Positions 10,626-23,800 of a stretch of DNA of 64,000 nt are shown here, piece by piece. Location of the stretch: assembly GCA_028023455.1 (NCBI GenBank), contig JAQFVV010012441.1, forward strand, positions 2,353,911-2,417,910. The letters are read 5' to 3'. The position numbers and the translations under genes are program-made. The stretch's first letter is position 1, and the number at the start of each line of letters is the position of its first letter. Under the pieces are notes generated by a model. That model made no database searches and was not told where the DNA came from. It saw nothing but the letters and a program-made list of their open reading frames with translations. Origin of the DNA: Epiperipatus broadwayi (lineage: Eukaryota > Onychophora > Udeonychophora > Euonychophora > Peripatidae).

Positions 10626-13466
10626 ATAACATCATTCTAAACTACTAAAAAGTGTTTATACATAGAAAAGACAACAAATGTATTGGGTGAGAAAAACTTT
10701 ACAACATAAAAAGTTAATATAGTAGACAATATATTTCTATGTATTTATATGGGAAATGGAATGTGTAAAGAATATATTTCAGGTATATGATGAGTGGTAA
10801 ACAGTTGGTTAGGTATAAAAGGGTGTTTTAGAAAATGAACATGTATAAAAAGTTTGGAGATATGAGAGAAAATTATATAAAATGTGAAAGAATGCATAAT
10901 ATTAAACAGAGCTTATTGTTATAAGAAAATACCTTTAAAAACCAGGTAGAGAAGTCAAAAATGAAATGACTTAGATTAGATATAGAAAAAAGAACAAGAT
11001 AAGTTATGAAGAGGTAGAAATTTTACGATTTCTTGTTTAGAACTTTATAAAAAAGAAATGAAGAATATGAGGATAGGATGGTTGAACTAAAATGGAATAG
11101 AAAATAATAATAAAAAAAACAATCATGGCTGGAAAAACAATAAGGAGTAAGAAATATTTGTGTGAGTTTAAAGCTTATGCACAGAAATTTCTTAGTTTAA
11201 AAGACATTTTACATCATATAGTAAACAGTTTAATGCTGTTTAAATATTATTGTTTATAAAAAACATTGCGCTATATAAAATAATTGACTTATTTACAATC
11301 ATATAGTAATAGAAATATGAGAATGTGATATTAGAAATAACGAACAGCTTTTATTATATATTTTAATTAAACAAAAAGCTAATAGAGGGCAGCTAAATAT
11401 TCTCATTTATATTTAAATGAAATAGAAGAAAATGAATCAGTACTATAAGAATTTGATGATGTAGATTGAAAGATGGTATACAGGAATGGGATGTATAACA
11501 GTAAAAAATAATTTCAATGGGAGGGAATATGCAAATTGGCTAACAGAAATTCTGGGTATATAAACTATGCACAAATTTTATGTAAGGAGAAGCAAATTTA
11601 CACCTTATACATGACATTTCTTGCATGCTTCTTCATAAGTATCAATTTTAGCAATAACTAAATATCTGTGCATTTGTATAGATAAAATAGTAAATAACTT
11701 CATTTTATTTAATAATGTGCACTTTTCTTTCTTTTACTGCTGCTTTGTTACTGTAAATTATTACACAGTACAAATGTTATTCCTTCTATATCTTTCTCAT
11801 CTTGATGCACCGGGTCTTTGGTATTTTCTCTACAATATCATGCAAATTAAAGGTTGGTTAGATTTTTATTTTTGTAACCTAAGTGTGTGTTTATTAAATA
11901 ATATTTATGCACTTTTCCAAAATAGTTTTCCCATTTAATAAAATTTCAAATTTTTTTTGATGCATTTTAAGACTTATGCACATATATAAACATATTTTAC
12001 GAGTTGAGTTAAATATTTTCACGGATTGTTATTATAATAAAGAATAAAAAGATTATATCCTTATAAACAGAAATGGGTTTTGTCTTTTGAGATTGTCAAT
12101 TAATAGTAATTGATTGTTTCCTGGCAACATTAAAAGTTATCTCTGTTTACATGGATATAATCTCATTTCTATTTTTTATATTTTATAAGTTATCTTTAGT
12201 AAGCACAATCACTTTTTAATACTTGCACAAGATTATTAATGACACTTTCTTCAGTAGATATACATTTCAAATTAAATGTTCAAATATATCTATAGGTTTA
12301 CACATAATTGGTAAAGATGAAATGTATTTTATATTTTTTCTAAAAAAATATAAAAATAATACCAATGTATAATACTAATAAATAACATGCATCCACAAAT
12401 CTCCTAGTATTATAAAGCACAATTTATGATTAGAAATAGACGTATCTACTCATGTAACCAAGTCACTACATCACAGTATAGGGCAATGTTTATTAACTTA
12501 GCCTTTGTAATTTTCTAGGCTTACTTTATTTGCTATCATTGCTACAGTGACTTGATTATTGTGTTTGTAATCTTAGACAAGTAAAAAGAAAGTATCATTA
12601 TTTTTCTATCTATTTGTAACTTGTATACTAGGATGCAGTGGGTATATAGTAAACGTGTTTTTTGTTATAAATAAATATCAATACAGTATAAGTTTAAAAT
12701 GCATAACAATCATGTTTTTTTGACACACTCAGTATATAACTAATGCATGGTCTTTATATTTTAAAAGCATACCAATATTACAGAATAAATTGTTCTTATA
12801 TATTTATTTTAAATCAAAAACCATTCGCTGAAAGTGATAAACCATATATATATATGTAAGCAACTAAGAATGCTAAAGCTAATAACTACGAAAAATTAAT
12901 AACGATCCAAGATAAAACAGCTTTAAATATACACTGCAGGCCAAAGATCTATCCAATTCTCCATAGAGAAACAGCAAAGAAAAATACAGACTAGATAATT
13001 ATCAAATGAAGATTTATCTTCCTTATTTATCTTTAGTAAAGAACAGATACGTATCCGTTATGGAACTATAATACATAAACTCAAATAAAATCCTAAGATC
13101 ATTTGGAGATTCTTAACTACCAAAAAAATTACTAATAACATCTAGATTTGAAACTGGAGACATGAATATAGCAGGCAAATTAACTACCTACTACATTGAG
13201 AGATCTTTATAAAAATATACTATAACAGAACTGTATTAATGTTTTAAATACATGGCTCATACATAATGTATTAAATAGTGATTATACTATAAAATACGTC
13301 AGACTTATGCCAAACAATTGTTAAAATAAAAAAAATTCTGGAGCATGCTCAGTTGCACACTATTAGACTCAAAATATTAAAATTGAAGAGTCTGACTCTG
13401 GGATGTGGTGACATAGAATCGACAGTAGTGATGTCACTTCTGGTGCTCAAACTTTTTTTTTTAAGT
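10626..13466. other. AT-rich region, nothing identified
   Basis: From about 10680 to 11560 the plus strand is markedly purine-rich with many short stop-broken frames, which may be an old retroelement, but no domain is recognisable. The block 'agattatatccttataaacag' at 12048 has an imperfect inverse at 12135-12156. The frame at 11717-11938 is hydrophobic by composition. Confidence 0.4.
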
Positions 13467-13556
13467 GTCATAGCATCAGCCGGGATGCGAACCCGCAACC
13501 CGGGCAACTGCTTGTAAATGCAAGGCAGTCACGCTGACCTCTCGACCACCAATACA
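13467..13556 (-). repeat. tRNA-derived SINE head
   Basis: On the minus strand the segment reads as a tRNA-like Pol III promoter: an A-box-like TGGTCGAGAGG and, about 55 bases later, a B-box GGGTTCGCATCCC. Between them are a short anticodon-like stem and an extended variable region. The 5' and 3' acceptor strands pair only partly (GTCTTGT against GCTATGAC), and an A-run of about 11 bases follows on the minus strand. This suits a SINE or tRNA pseudogene rather than a working tRNA gene. Confidence 0.7.
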
Positions 13557-16500
13557 AGACTAACTTCTTATGAACCCTCGAGCAATAAAGCCATTCAGAA
13601 TTAGCAATGTACCAGGCTTTCTTATTTTTTCTTTTCCTATCATTTGATTCATTTCATACAGTACTAATTTTCTAAGGATAACAATCATACTCAGATTGTA
13701 ATAAATATTAAGTCATTAGCATTATTTCTATATATGTAAATACATTCAATTAATAAAATTACATCTTTGATCTATTTAGTTTATTGGTTTTGAAATGCCA
13801 TAGGGCAATAATGGACTCATAAAATCTGGATGGAATCCTGAGAATAGATGTAAAAATCTGATAAAATGATGTAATTCTTATGCTCAACCTGCCACTTGGG
13901 TACTCAAATGTCTAATGACATTGGGTTCATTAATCATAAGATTATATATATATTTGAGAAAAATATTTTACAACTCTTTTGCACAATGAACATTATTCAA
14001 ATAAGTTTTTTGACCAAATAGATTTTTTTTTTATCTTATATAGGGGGGGGGGGTAATTAAAAACATATTGTTCAAATCGTAATTTAGAAAAATGCAAAGA
14101 AAAATTACTGTGGATATTTGAGATGTTATAAGTCTTAAGAATAGTCTAACAGTCATTAGCCCACCTCAAGCTTTATACATCAGAGGCACTCATGAGAACT
14201 TCTAAAATCATATAGATAGAGGTATTAGTATTATATATAATAAAGTTATCAATTAATAATGGTGAGATGAACACAATATCTTACTGAAAATATTCAATGA
14301 GAATTCCAAATAATTGATGACCAACTGGATAAAGTACAGATAAAACAGAATTTGAAATACCTGATTTCAGAAAATTTTTTTCTTGATGTAACCCAAACTA
14401 TGTGAAAAGAATGAAAAAGAAAGTTTGCTGCAATTAAGTTTTTTCCTTAAAGTTATATTTGCCAATGTATATGCAAATTAATTTATTATAATGGGTTAAA
14501 TATCATCTATAAAATTTTGTTTCAATAGAAATTTTTAAATAACAGACATTCGGATTAATAGTATTCTACTTGTATCTACAATAGATATAAACAAAACCAT
14601 ACCTAATGAATGCAACCTTTATGATGAATCTACTACAATGGTGTTAATCTGATGCAACTGACCATAAAATAAACAAACAACAGAATGTTTTCAATAATGA
14701 TTACATTGCAATACAGGAAGTAAAAAACTTCAGTACGTCAGAAATGCAATGCATGACTTCTCAAAAGTGATCACTTTTGATTGAGAATGATTTAGAGTAG
14801 TTGAAACCGTATCAAAATACTAAAAATGAAGTATAAAAATAAATTTTGGATATTTGTTATAATAATCATACTTTATAAGACATAAAAAAAAAAAAATATT
14901 TACGTGTTCAAATTTACACAAATGTACATTTAGGACCCAACAAGCAAAATGTAAATTAAAACTTTACGCACAGAAATATTATTAAAATTGCTAAAAGATC
15001 AACACTAAATAATTTATAAACAAATTTATTAATGTCAAATTAAAATATTAGAAAACTTAATGTAACATCAAAAATGAATAGCTAAACTGCTGCTACGTAA
15101 TGCTTGCATTAAGAGATGGTACTGTAGGATGCTTGAAGAGAATTAGTGATATACTGTGTATAATTTTTATGTTATTATTTTACAACTGTTGATTTTATCC
15201 TTGAGAAAAATAGAATAAAATAATTTGAATGTTATTTATATATTTTTAATGTTTTAGAGATAAAATTAAGATTTTACAAGAAATTGAAGGATTTGTATAA
15301 CTAAATTCATCGTCACTGTGATAAATAATTGGTTTTTGATGTACATGTAGCCTATTTAAAATTTTGCCATGTGGTTTAGCAATGATAGTCAAAAAGTAAA
15401 TGTTTTTGAATCAATTCTCTGATAAATGAAAAAAAAATTTTTTTGGGATGAAATGGACACTAGCGCTAGAATATGATTGCTTGAGAAACTAACTATGACT
15501 ATTTTATTATATAGTAACTTTGACCAATAACAGTTTTACCTGCCTGACAAGAGTCATCAAAACACTGAAATTTTAAGTTTTACATTTATGCTTTCTAAAG
15601 ATTTATTTTTGTATTCACAAATATCTCGCATTGGATAAATTTCAGAAGCCTAAAAAATAAAGGTAAATTTGAAGTCTCACTGACTATAATGAAATGTTAT
15701 ATTTTATTATTGATTCTCATCTGATCAATTTATATGGCTTTCATACTATCATTATCTTCTAAGAATGACCAAGATACATACTGACTGAACAATGCTGGAT
15801 AAGTGATAAATTGCTATTTAAAAAATCCATAATTGTGCTTGGGAAATCTATTTCTACATGAAAATCTCCATATTTGTTTAGGTTTTGAACCATAAATTAT
15901 TAGATATGATAATTAAAGCATCAATCACTATCTGACTTTCAAATGACATGATTTTCATATAAGGAATCAAATGGGTTTATTGCTCAGGCGTTCACACTGG
16001 AAGTGACAGAACTGGTCATGATCCATGAATCTTAAGTTCCAGAATCTATCACTGTACCAAACCATTTCATTTATATTTTAGTGATCATGATTATAATTCT
16101 TATTTCAACCAAAATTTATTGCAAACAGGGTTAAAAATAGATTCATGTTTATTTTGAACCAAAGACTTGTAAAATGCATATCTAGTTGATACCTAATAAT
16201 AAAGTTTGTTTTGTTCATAAGAAATAAGGGTAAAATTATTTTTGAAAGGTGCATAGTTTTTTTAAATATTGTATTATAACACGTTTTCTTTTTTTTAAAA
16301 AAAGGTAATTTGCACATTTTTAGTTTAGCTCAACAATGCAGATTTTAATTTTCTCATTTTTTTTCTTTAATAGGCAACGTTTAATTGAAGATTCAAGTGC
16401 GTAAGATTTTAATTACAGAAAAAGGTATTAATATTTTGGTTTTCTACAATTCTTTAAAATATTTTTTTCATATTATATAATTACTTGATACATTTATCAT

Positions 16501-17099
16501 TAATTTATACAAATAATCCTTTTTTCATAAACTGATTAATATTGTTATACTTTATTTAATCTGCATATAATCAACTATATGACTAATGGACTGCCATCTA
16601 GTGTTCATTGCGTAAAGCAGTGCTTACTCAAAATGGTTGTCACAATCAATATCTAAACCACAAAGGGACAATCAATAAGCATGTAATATTTCATATAGTA
16701 TGGCTATAACTGCAGCTGGTATGTAAATTGCTTTATTACAATACTGTTGCTGGTTTCATTGCCACATAGCGAGTTGATATGAATTAAAAACAGTACCTTT
16801 TAAGTCAATTTGTATTGTACAGAAAGAATAAAATACCATTTTGTGAAAACCATGTCATAGTTCCTATTATCTTAAATTACATGTAAATCAGCAAGAAACT
16901 AGTTATGGAAATAAAATCTATTATCACAATGACTTAGTGTTAATTAATTCATTGTCTATATTATGACAGACTCTGCAATAGTCTTCAGGAAGTTGTACAT
17001 TAATTTGTATTTTTTATGGTTGCTGAAACATCAGATAGTAATGGACTTTTCACCATCTTTTATTTAAAATTGCCAACCAAGTATGATGATAATCATTCT
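13557..17099. other. AT-rich region, no gene identified
   Basis: No convincing coding exon, RNA gene or repeat copy apart from a G-run near 14043 and one CTCF-like site at 16591. The frame at 16105-16317 is lysine and phenylalanine rich from composition. Confidence 0.35.
16591..16604 (-). promoter_or_regulatory. CTCF-like motif
   Basis: The minus strand reads ACACTAGATGGCAG, matching 13 of 14 positions of the metazoan CTCF core CCASYAGRKGGCRS. A single motif of this length can occur by chance; it is listed because five related sites lie within 18 kb. Confidence 0.35.
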
Positions 17100-17640
17100 T
17101 CCTCATAATTACCATCTGTGGATGTGCATTTTTGCTAGTTGTTCACCAAAATACTTTCTCAACTAAATGAGCAAATCCACCATCACCAAAGTTTATAAAC
17201 AGTCTGACCCAGTGAAGATGACAGGTTCCATCTCCAAGCTGCCTGCAGTGTGATCTCTGAATCAATGCATGTGGTAACCATAAAATTTTTAGATGCTAGC
17301 ATATCTGGATCATGAGCTACATGAAAAGTAATGTGGTTCACACTTTTGTCAATCATCGTCCATGCTTTCCCTACCATCAAGAAATCTTGCAAATCACTTG
17401 AAAACATTCTTGAAGCTCATGGCTTCATTGGTATACACAATTTGAATCATTTTTGCCTAATTTAAAACAAAATTTAATATTAGCATGTGGTTCCATTATG
17501 GATTAAAGTAGAAAATATATTGTCACATTTTATAACTTGCAATTCAGATCCACCACGACTTAAACTAATTCATAGTTGGAATTGCAAATAGTTTGGAGAG
17601 AGGTCTAATCATCAATCACCTTTTATTAGGACTCATGTAA
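17100..17640 (-). pseudogene. Mariner-like transposase relic, copy 2
   Basis: The minus strand around 17360-17500 gives, across shifting frames, HANIKFCFKLGK, then NEAMS, then FARFLDGRESMDDD. These are the start and helix-turn-helix landmarks of a mariner-type transposase in the right order. Stops and at least two frameshifts break it. The frame 17183-17407 is part of this relic read out of phase. Confidence 0.6.
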
Positions 17641-18053
17641 TAGCAGTTTGAATTTATGCTTAATGCCCAGAGTAGTTGACCAGTGGTCAAATGTTGGATT
17701 CAAAAGTTAAAAGTTCACAGATTAATTGGCATCAGAGCAAAATAATTCCATTATGTCAGTCTCTCCCTGTGAAGTTATAAAGCTGTATGACCTTATTAAC
17801 AACAAACATTATAACCATTTTTAATAAACAATATAATTAAAATACGCCTATCACTTTTGCAGTATACTTTAAATTTTTGAAATTCGGAGTAACAGAATCA
17901 TATTGTAATATAGTGTACCCTGAATGATTACTTTTCAAATAGTTCAGTTACATGAATAAAAACTTTCAAAAATCATATGAATTGATGATGCATAATAAGT
18001 CCTGGGAGAAAAATCATAGTCAACCAAAAATATAAAACTGATTTAGGTAATGA

Positions 18054-18067
18054 ACACTAGGTGGCAA
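18054..18067 (+). promoter_or_regulatory. CTCF-like motif
   Basis: ACACTAGGTGGCAA matches 12 of 14 positions of CCASYAGRKGGCRS. It faces away from the minus-strand site at 16591. Confidence 0.3.
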
Positions 18068-18353
18068 CTTTAACACACATTTCCCAGTCTGATTGGTACT
18101 CCTAGAAAGCTGCTGCGGAAATCTTGCATCTACTGTCCTATTGACTAAATCAAACCTTAGTTAGCTCACTCCTATTTATTTAATCAGGTAAATTAACGGA
18201 ATCACATAGTTCTTAAGTGAAAATTGTTGTTTTTGAAATTTATTTAAAGAATTATATTAAATATAAATTATAGATACAATCTAATGTTTCTCAAACCCAT
18301 TTTTTTTTCCTATTATAGATACTCCATTATATTCATTTGAGATGCATGGGCAA

Positions 18354-18367
18354 CCAGTAGAGGGCAT
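18354..18367 (+). promoter_or_regulatory. CTCF-like motif
   Basis: CCAGTAGAGGGCAT matches 13 of 14 positions of CCASYAGRKGGCRS, the best plus-strand match in the window. It lies 287 bases after the start of the preceding site's 14-mer in the same orientation. Confidence 0.4.
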
Positions 18368-20339
18368 AGCTATAAATCAAATCACTTTTTAAACTACTAA
18401 AGAGCACAATGAGATTATTTTTATCTGATAAAAAGATTTTTATATTTTCCAAATTTTCTTTTTGTTTTTATTCATAAAATATTTATCATGTCAACATTTT
18501 GGGCTGACAGATCCAATAGTGCAAAGTTTAATTACCTCAAAAACCAATATCTGAGGATCAAACCTAAATCACACTTTTTTCCAGGTAACTGAGAAATTCT
18601 CTAGCAAGCTCAGGATTTTTTTTTTAGGTAATTTACCTATAAGTAATTCAGCTGGTTATCCATAATTGGTAAATATTAGGAATTCTTTGCTAAAATGATA
18701 AAATTTAGAAAATGCAGAAAAAGAAATAAATAACCTTCCAAAAAAAATAAAAGGACTCTGTAATGTGTATTTTACATATATAAGTATGTTGAGCCAGTTC
18801 ATAGCTAATCCAGAAAGCCATTCAAAATATTAAGAATTTAGTTTATTCTTAGTTAGAGGATAAAATAAAAATCCCATGAAAGCATGAGTATCATCCTGCC
18901 ATTCATCTTTTCTCTGTAGAGAGCTGCTATTGGAGAAATGTTTATCCTGCTGTGAACTTAAAGGCTGATAATCTTTTTCAGTTTATTTAAATCAGGACAG
19001 ATGGAGCTTCATGCATTCATAGATAGCAATTAAGAGTCGGATTTTATATAACATTTTATGTTAAATAACGTGCTAATAGAAGATGTTAAGTACTTTAATT
19101 CATAACATATTATTTTGAATATCATAGCAGTTCTTGATACAGTAATGGTGATAATTTATAAGAAGTACAATACATACATACAACTTTATATATAAATAAA
19201 ATAAAATGTCCATTATAAAATAATAATTATAATAAAAATAATGAATTATAACAGTAATATATTTTATAAATAACTATAATAAACTACAGAAATTAACTAA
19301 AAGTATTTCTGTGATTTATTAGTTATTTATACAATTTTTTATCACTGTTATAACTTCATTTACGTATAATAAAATAAAAAAAATAACAGAGTATATGATA
19401 AATATATTATTTATTTTTAATTCAAAGAGAGCATTTTTACCATCTCATACGAATAAATTTTGGCATGTTAGATGACTTTATATGAATATATGATAAACTC
19501 TATCTGTTGTAATTCATGGTATTCTTGTCACGTGATGTCATAATAGATGTTTTAAATAAAAACCTTATTTGGAAATATTGACATATGTTTATTCTTGATA
19601 TATAATAAATAATTCCCTTAAGTTTGGAATATTTTTACAATGAATGTTTCTAATAACCAATATTTTCTGTTAACAATTTGGATATTAATCTGTAATAATA
19701 AGCAATCCAAGTTTATGACAAAATTTTAAAAGATAACTGCAATTTTTATCAATCCAAGTTTAGATGAAATTCACAATTATGCAATATGTAATTCTGTAGA
19801 ATTTATAATAAGTAGCTCAAAAACAAATATTTTTTTAAAAAGACTAAAAAAACAGGACAGAATGAAAGAGTAACTCATGACCAAAACAAATAATCTGTGA
19901 CATTTTCATAATTACAATTGCTAATCTTTGTGTAAAGAAACAGCACACATTCAATCTATGTTAGACAGTTATGATCGCTAGAACTAGAAAATGCAAACAA
20001 TGAATAGTCAATAGATACCAAATGTTAATAAAATTCCTGTCTGAAGAAGACTAGTAACACTGAAATAAACATCACATGGTCAGTTGCTTGAAGACTTTGT
20101 GACATTTGAGCACAACTGATGAAACAGAATTTTTTTTATTATTAAGCTGAATTCCATGTTTTATCACGATGTTGATTTGTGCTAAAATTAGTTTGAAAAT
20201 GTATATGTAATGCCAGTGAGAACTCACTACTACTCAACTTATGAAGATTAGTTTTACTGTGAAGATAAAGAAATCATCCACAATCTATCAATGAAACTTA
20301 CAAAATGACTATTAAAAATTCAAATTAACAATACATATA

Positions 20340-20617
20340 TATATATCCAAAAATTTTATTTTACAATTGTAATCAAAACAAATTGATTTATTATTAAAAT
20401 CTAAAACAAAAAAAAAAAAAATCATTGGTGTATTTACATTTTTATGATCATTTCATTCACACACACATTTTAAAAAAAATCTGACTAGAGAAAAAACAAA
20501 AAAAAGCTCTTTCCCTTTTCCTTTCAAAATCTTTTGCATTAAAGTCCAACAGTAATTCCGATGAGAGCTCAAAATTTATCACACTTGCACCAACTCCGTA
20601 AAACTATTTCACAACCA
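20340..20617 (-). other. NAA50: NAA50 3' untranslated region, candidate poly(A) sites
   Basis: Downstream of the stop codon the minus strand carries AATAAA hexamers at 20387-20392 and 20355-20360. These would give a 3' UTR of roughly 230-290 bases. In such AT-rich DNA the hexamer alone is weak evidence, and a longer 3' UTR is possible. Confidence 0.4.
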
Positions 20618-20837
20618 CTAGGAATGAGATGAGTCCGTATGATTTTGAGTACCATTGGTAACAGGCTGAGCTGGTGATGAAATGGAAGGCAGGTTTGGTT
20701 TGGGCCGCAAAGTTTTCTGAAGTACATGAGCATCGGCTGGATCGATTCGTTTGTAATAATGCTGTTTTGTTTCCACTATTTCAAAACCGAACTTCTTGTA
20801 AAAACTAATGGCCCCTTCATTATTAACTTGGACATGT
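20618..20837 (-). CDS. NAA50: NAA50 coding exon 5 and stop
   Basis: 220 coding bases, acceptor tattttacag, stop TAG. The first base completes Leu111, and the exon then codes catalytic His112, the GNAT C-terminal blocks (FYKKFGFEIVETK, YYKRIDPADAHVLQK) and a serine/threonine/asparagine-rich tail of about 35 residues ending NHTDSSHS, which is probably disordered. Confidence 0.97.
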
Positions 20838-23800
20838 CTGTAAAATAATAATAATAAAAAAAAGTTGCAATAACTAAACATCGTTTCTTGATTGTAAATT
20901 AAATAAAAATGATATAAAACATAATAGGAGCTGCAATACTTAAATATTCGTCACTAATTATCTGCCAACGAACAGATTCTATACATCAAGTCTCTTTAAT
21001 CTGTGCTCTATACAACTATCCCCTTGTAAAACAACTATAGTATGACTCTTATCCATGTCGCTTGATTTCAAGCTTTTGTATAGTTACTAGAACTGCAGAT
21101 AGTAGCACACTTTATATATGTTTTTTAAAACACACGTATGTATATGTATGGATAAATTAGTCATCAAATAAAACTTTAAATTAACTAGCCAATACACCTA
21201 CATGGAATAAACCGTTATCAATTTTGAATTACATATAAGTTTATTTAGTGAATAATTTATTTATATAATTTATCAGTTTAGTGTTAGTGTGTTGCTTATA
21301 TATGTGTGAGTTTACAGTACAGATAATCAAGTATATATATATATAGTATATGTCTATGATATTATTTAATTTAAAATTTACATCAAGGCATAATGCAGTT
21401 ATGAAAAAAAAATGGTATAATAAATAGAGTGAAAGAGAGAGAGGAAGAGCACATTTATGTCTGTATATATACAAAAATATGCTTACCTGATTACAATCAA
21501 AAAAAAAAACATTTATCCTTCTTGTAATGGCAAAGAAATTAAGAATATCATATAGAGATCGTATTTTCTGCATTTTTCTAATGAATAGCTTGATATCACT
21601 TTTTTCAATGGATCCTTTAGTAAAACTTTGTAAAGACTTGTTTTTTTATTATTACACATTTTTATTTAACTTACTGTTTTTTTTTTTTTGTGGTCTCTCT
21701 GTAAAATCTTGTAATTCAATTTCTGTCCATTTCCCAATCTAGTTGAAACTTTGTATACATATATATTCCCGATGACATTTTTTTTTAGGACTTGCAAATA
21801 ATTTATCAAAAAAAATAAAAAAATTGAATCTAAATTTTTAATTTTTTATAGGACTGAATACTTTTACAATAATGCCATCTAGCAGTATAATGGGGGGTGA
21901 GTCATTAAAACAATACTATTCACTACTCTACATAACAAAATTACATTTCCCAAATAAATAAATAACTAAGAATAAATCTTGGGGCAAAAAAAAAAAAACA
22001 TAACTGTAATGTTGAACTTTTAACAAAGCCAACTTACCTAATGGTTTCATCTGCTTAGACAAAAAATACTTTGCAAAAAAAATATATAAATTCTATAGTA
22101 GTACACAATTCTAAACGTTGAGACTTTATAATTTTTTCAATGTCACATTGTAATATCATTAAATGTGACATATATAACTTAGAAAATAAATGTCATTGTA
22201 AGTTTATGACCGTTCAAATGAATTTTTATTAATTCTGCTTAAGACAGCAAAGGGGTTTATGTTTGCTATTGAGTAGATGCATTTAAAAAGTTACTCTATC
22301 TTTAAAGGTAGCTTTAAATTTGTTAAATGAATTTTCATTTTGTTGTCTAGTTTTAAAAAAAAAATCATAAAACTAAAAAATAAAAAATATATATATCAAA
22401 TTTAAAGAAATTCTGTCATTCACATAAACTAAAAAAATAATTCTTCAATTTTTATAGCATTTTTAATATTATACAACCAAAGTAAAAGAAAATGGCATTC
22501 ATGATTAGAAACATTCCTTATATGCCACTTATGTTCAGACATAGTCTTAGAATATTTTTAAACATGAATGCTCTTGCTTTTAGTTTAGTTGCATATTATC
22601 AGGAATACTGTAAAAGATTGTAGAATATTTATATTTTAGTTTTTGTTGCATATATGTGTATTTTTTGATTTTTTTCTTTTTACCTAGAATATATATTTTT
22701 TTCCTGCAAAAAACTTTTATATAAGACAACATTTTTTGATTATGTGTTACTTTTAAAAGTTACTATTTATCAGAACATTATTTCTGCTGAAGCCTTCACA
22801 TACATTCAATGTCTCATGATGAGTTTTACTGGAACAATTTTTTTGTTCATATCTTCCATCCACAAATTTCATCAAAAAAAAAAAAATAGTCGCCATGTAC
22901 TGTAGATGTTATTGTAGCAGTTTGAAAAATAGAAATAATATTGGCACAAATTTACTCCTCCCCTTCCATATTATGAATTGATGATTCTTATTCAACATCT
23001 GACTAGTTTTAGCATACGACTTTTCTTCCATCAAAATATTTTTATTTTACTACAAAAATTAAGCACTTGCTTTTAGGCTTGGCTGAATTGTTATTACCAA
23101 CTAATCTTGCATTTTGGGCCATTTGAAAAAAAACTTCAATGTTTAAACTCATAACAGCAATGTAATAAGTGAATACGATCGTACAACAGCAGGAATGATC
23201 AGAATTCCTAAAACTTAAAAAGTATACAAGACAAAAAAGTGGTGGCTGATTAACAGGCAGATAAGTACTCATAAGAATTATGAAATTCTTATTTCTCCAT
23301 TTTAATTTTTTTTCAAACTACAAATTTTGAAAAACACTGAATTCTTTTACCACTTGTATTTTTATATCATCTAAAATCTTTTCCATGATATCATTTACAA
23401 TTCTTTTATTCAATTATTTTTCACCTTCATAATTCTTTAAATGCATGAATTCTTTTTGTTCGAAGGCAAGTTAAGTAACTCATACAATAATCAAGTCCTA
23501 ACATTGGTCCATCATCAGAAAGAGTTTGCCACTGATGACACCTATGATTTGTTTGTTGTTCTCCATCTTAATTTCACAACTACGTAAGTTTAATGAGACC
23601 AACATAATTTTGTCAATAAATATTCTTTTTCTCTCTGGCTCAATTCTTGTATATTTCTAACATTATCTTTCCAACTGAAGACTTCTCGATTCTTCTCCAA
23701 ATTCACAATCTGTAATGTACTTTCAGACCTCTTGCTACTTTCCAAATTTCGTAAATGGTTCAACAGTCTTTTACTAAAATATTCAGATTATTTTTGCCAA

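Larger units (their letters stand above)
17641..20130. other. Intergenic AT-rich DNA downstream of NAA50
   Basis: No coding frame was recognised. The stretch 19150-19440 is almost pure A/T. Two CTCF-like sites lie at 18054 and 18354. Confidence 0.4.

Noticed and set aside
13467-13556. A functional tRNA gene
   Set aside because: The acceptor strands pair poorly, no clean seven-base anticodon loop can be drawn, and an A-run follows as in SINEs.
22715-22870. Minus-strand similarity to the NAA50 exon 4 peptide (a TLNVCEGFS-like stretch)
   Set aside because: The frame needed has a stop and no fitting splice sites; the true exon 4 is at 34900-34966 with correct phase and donor.
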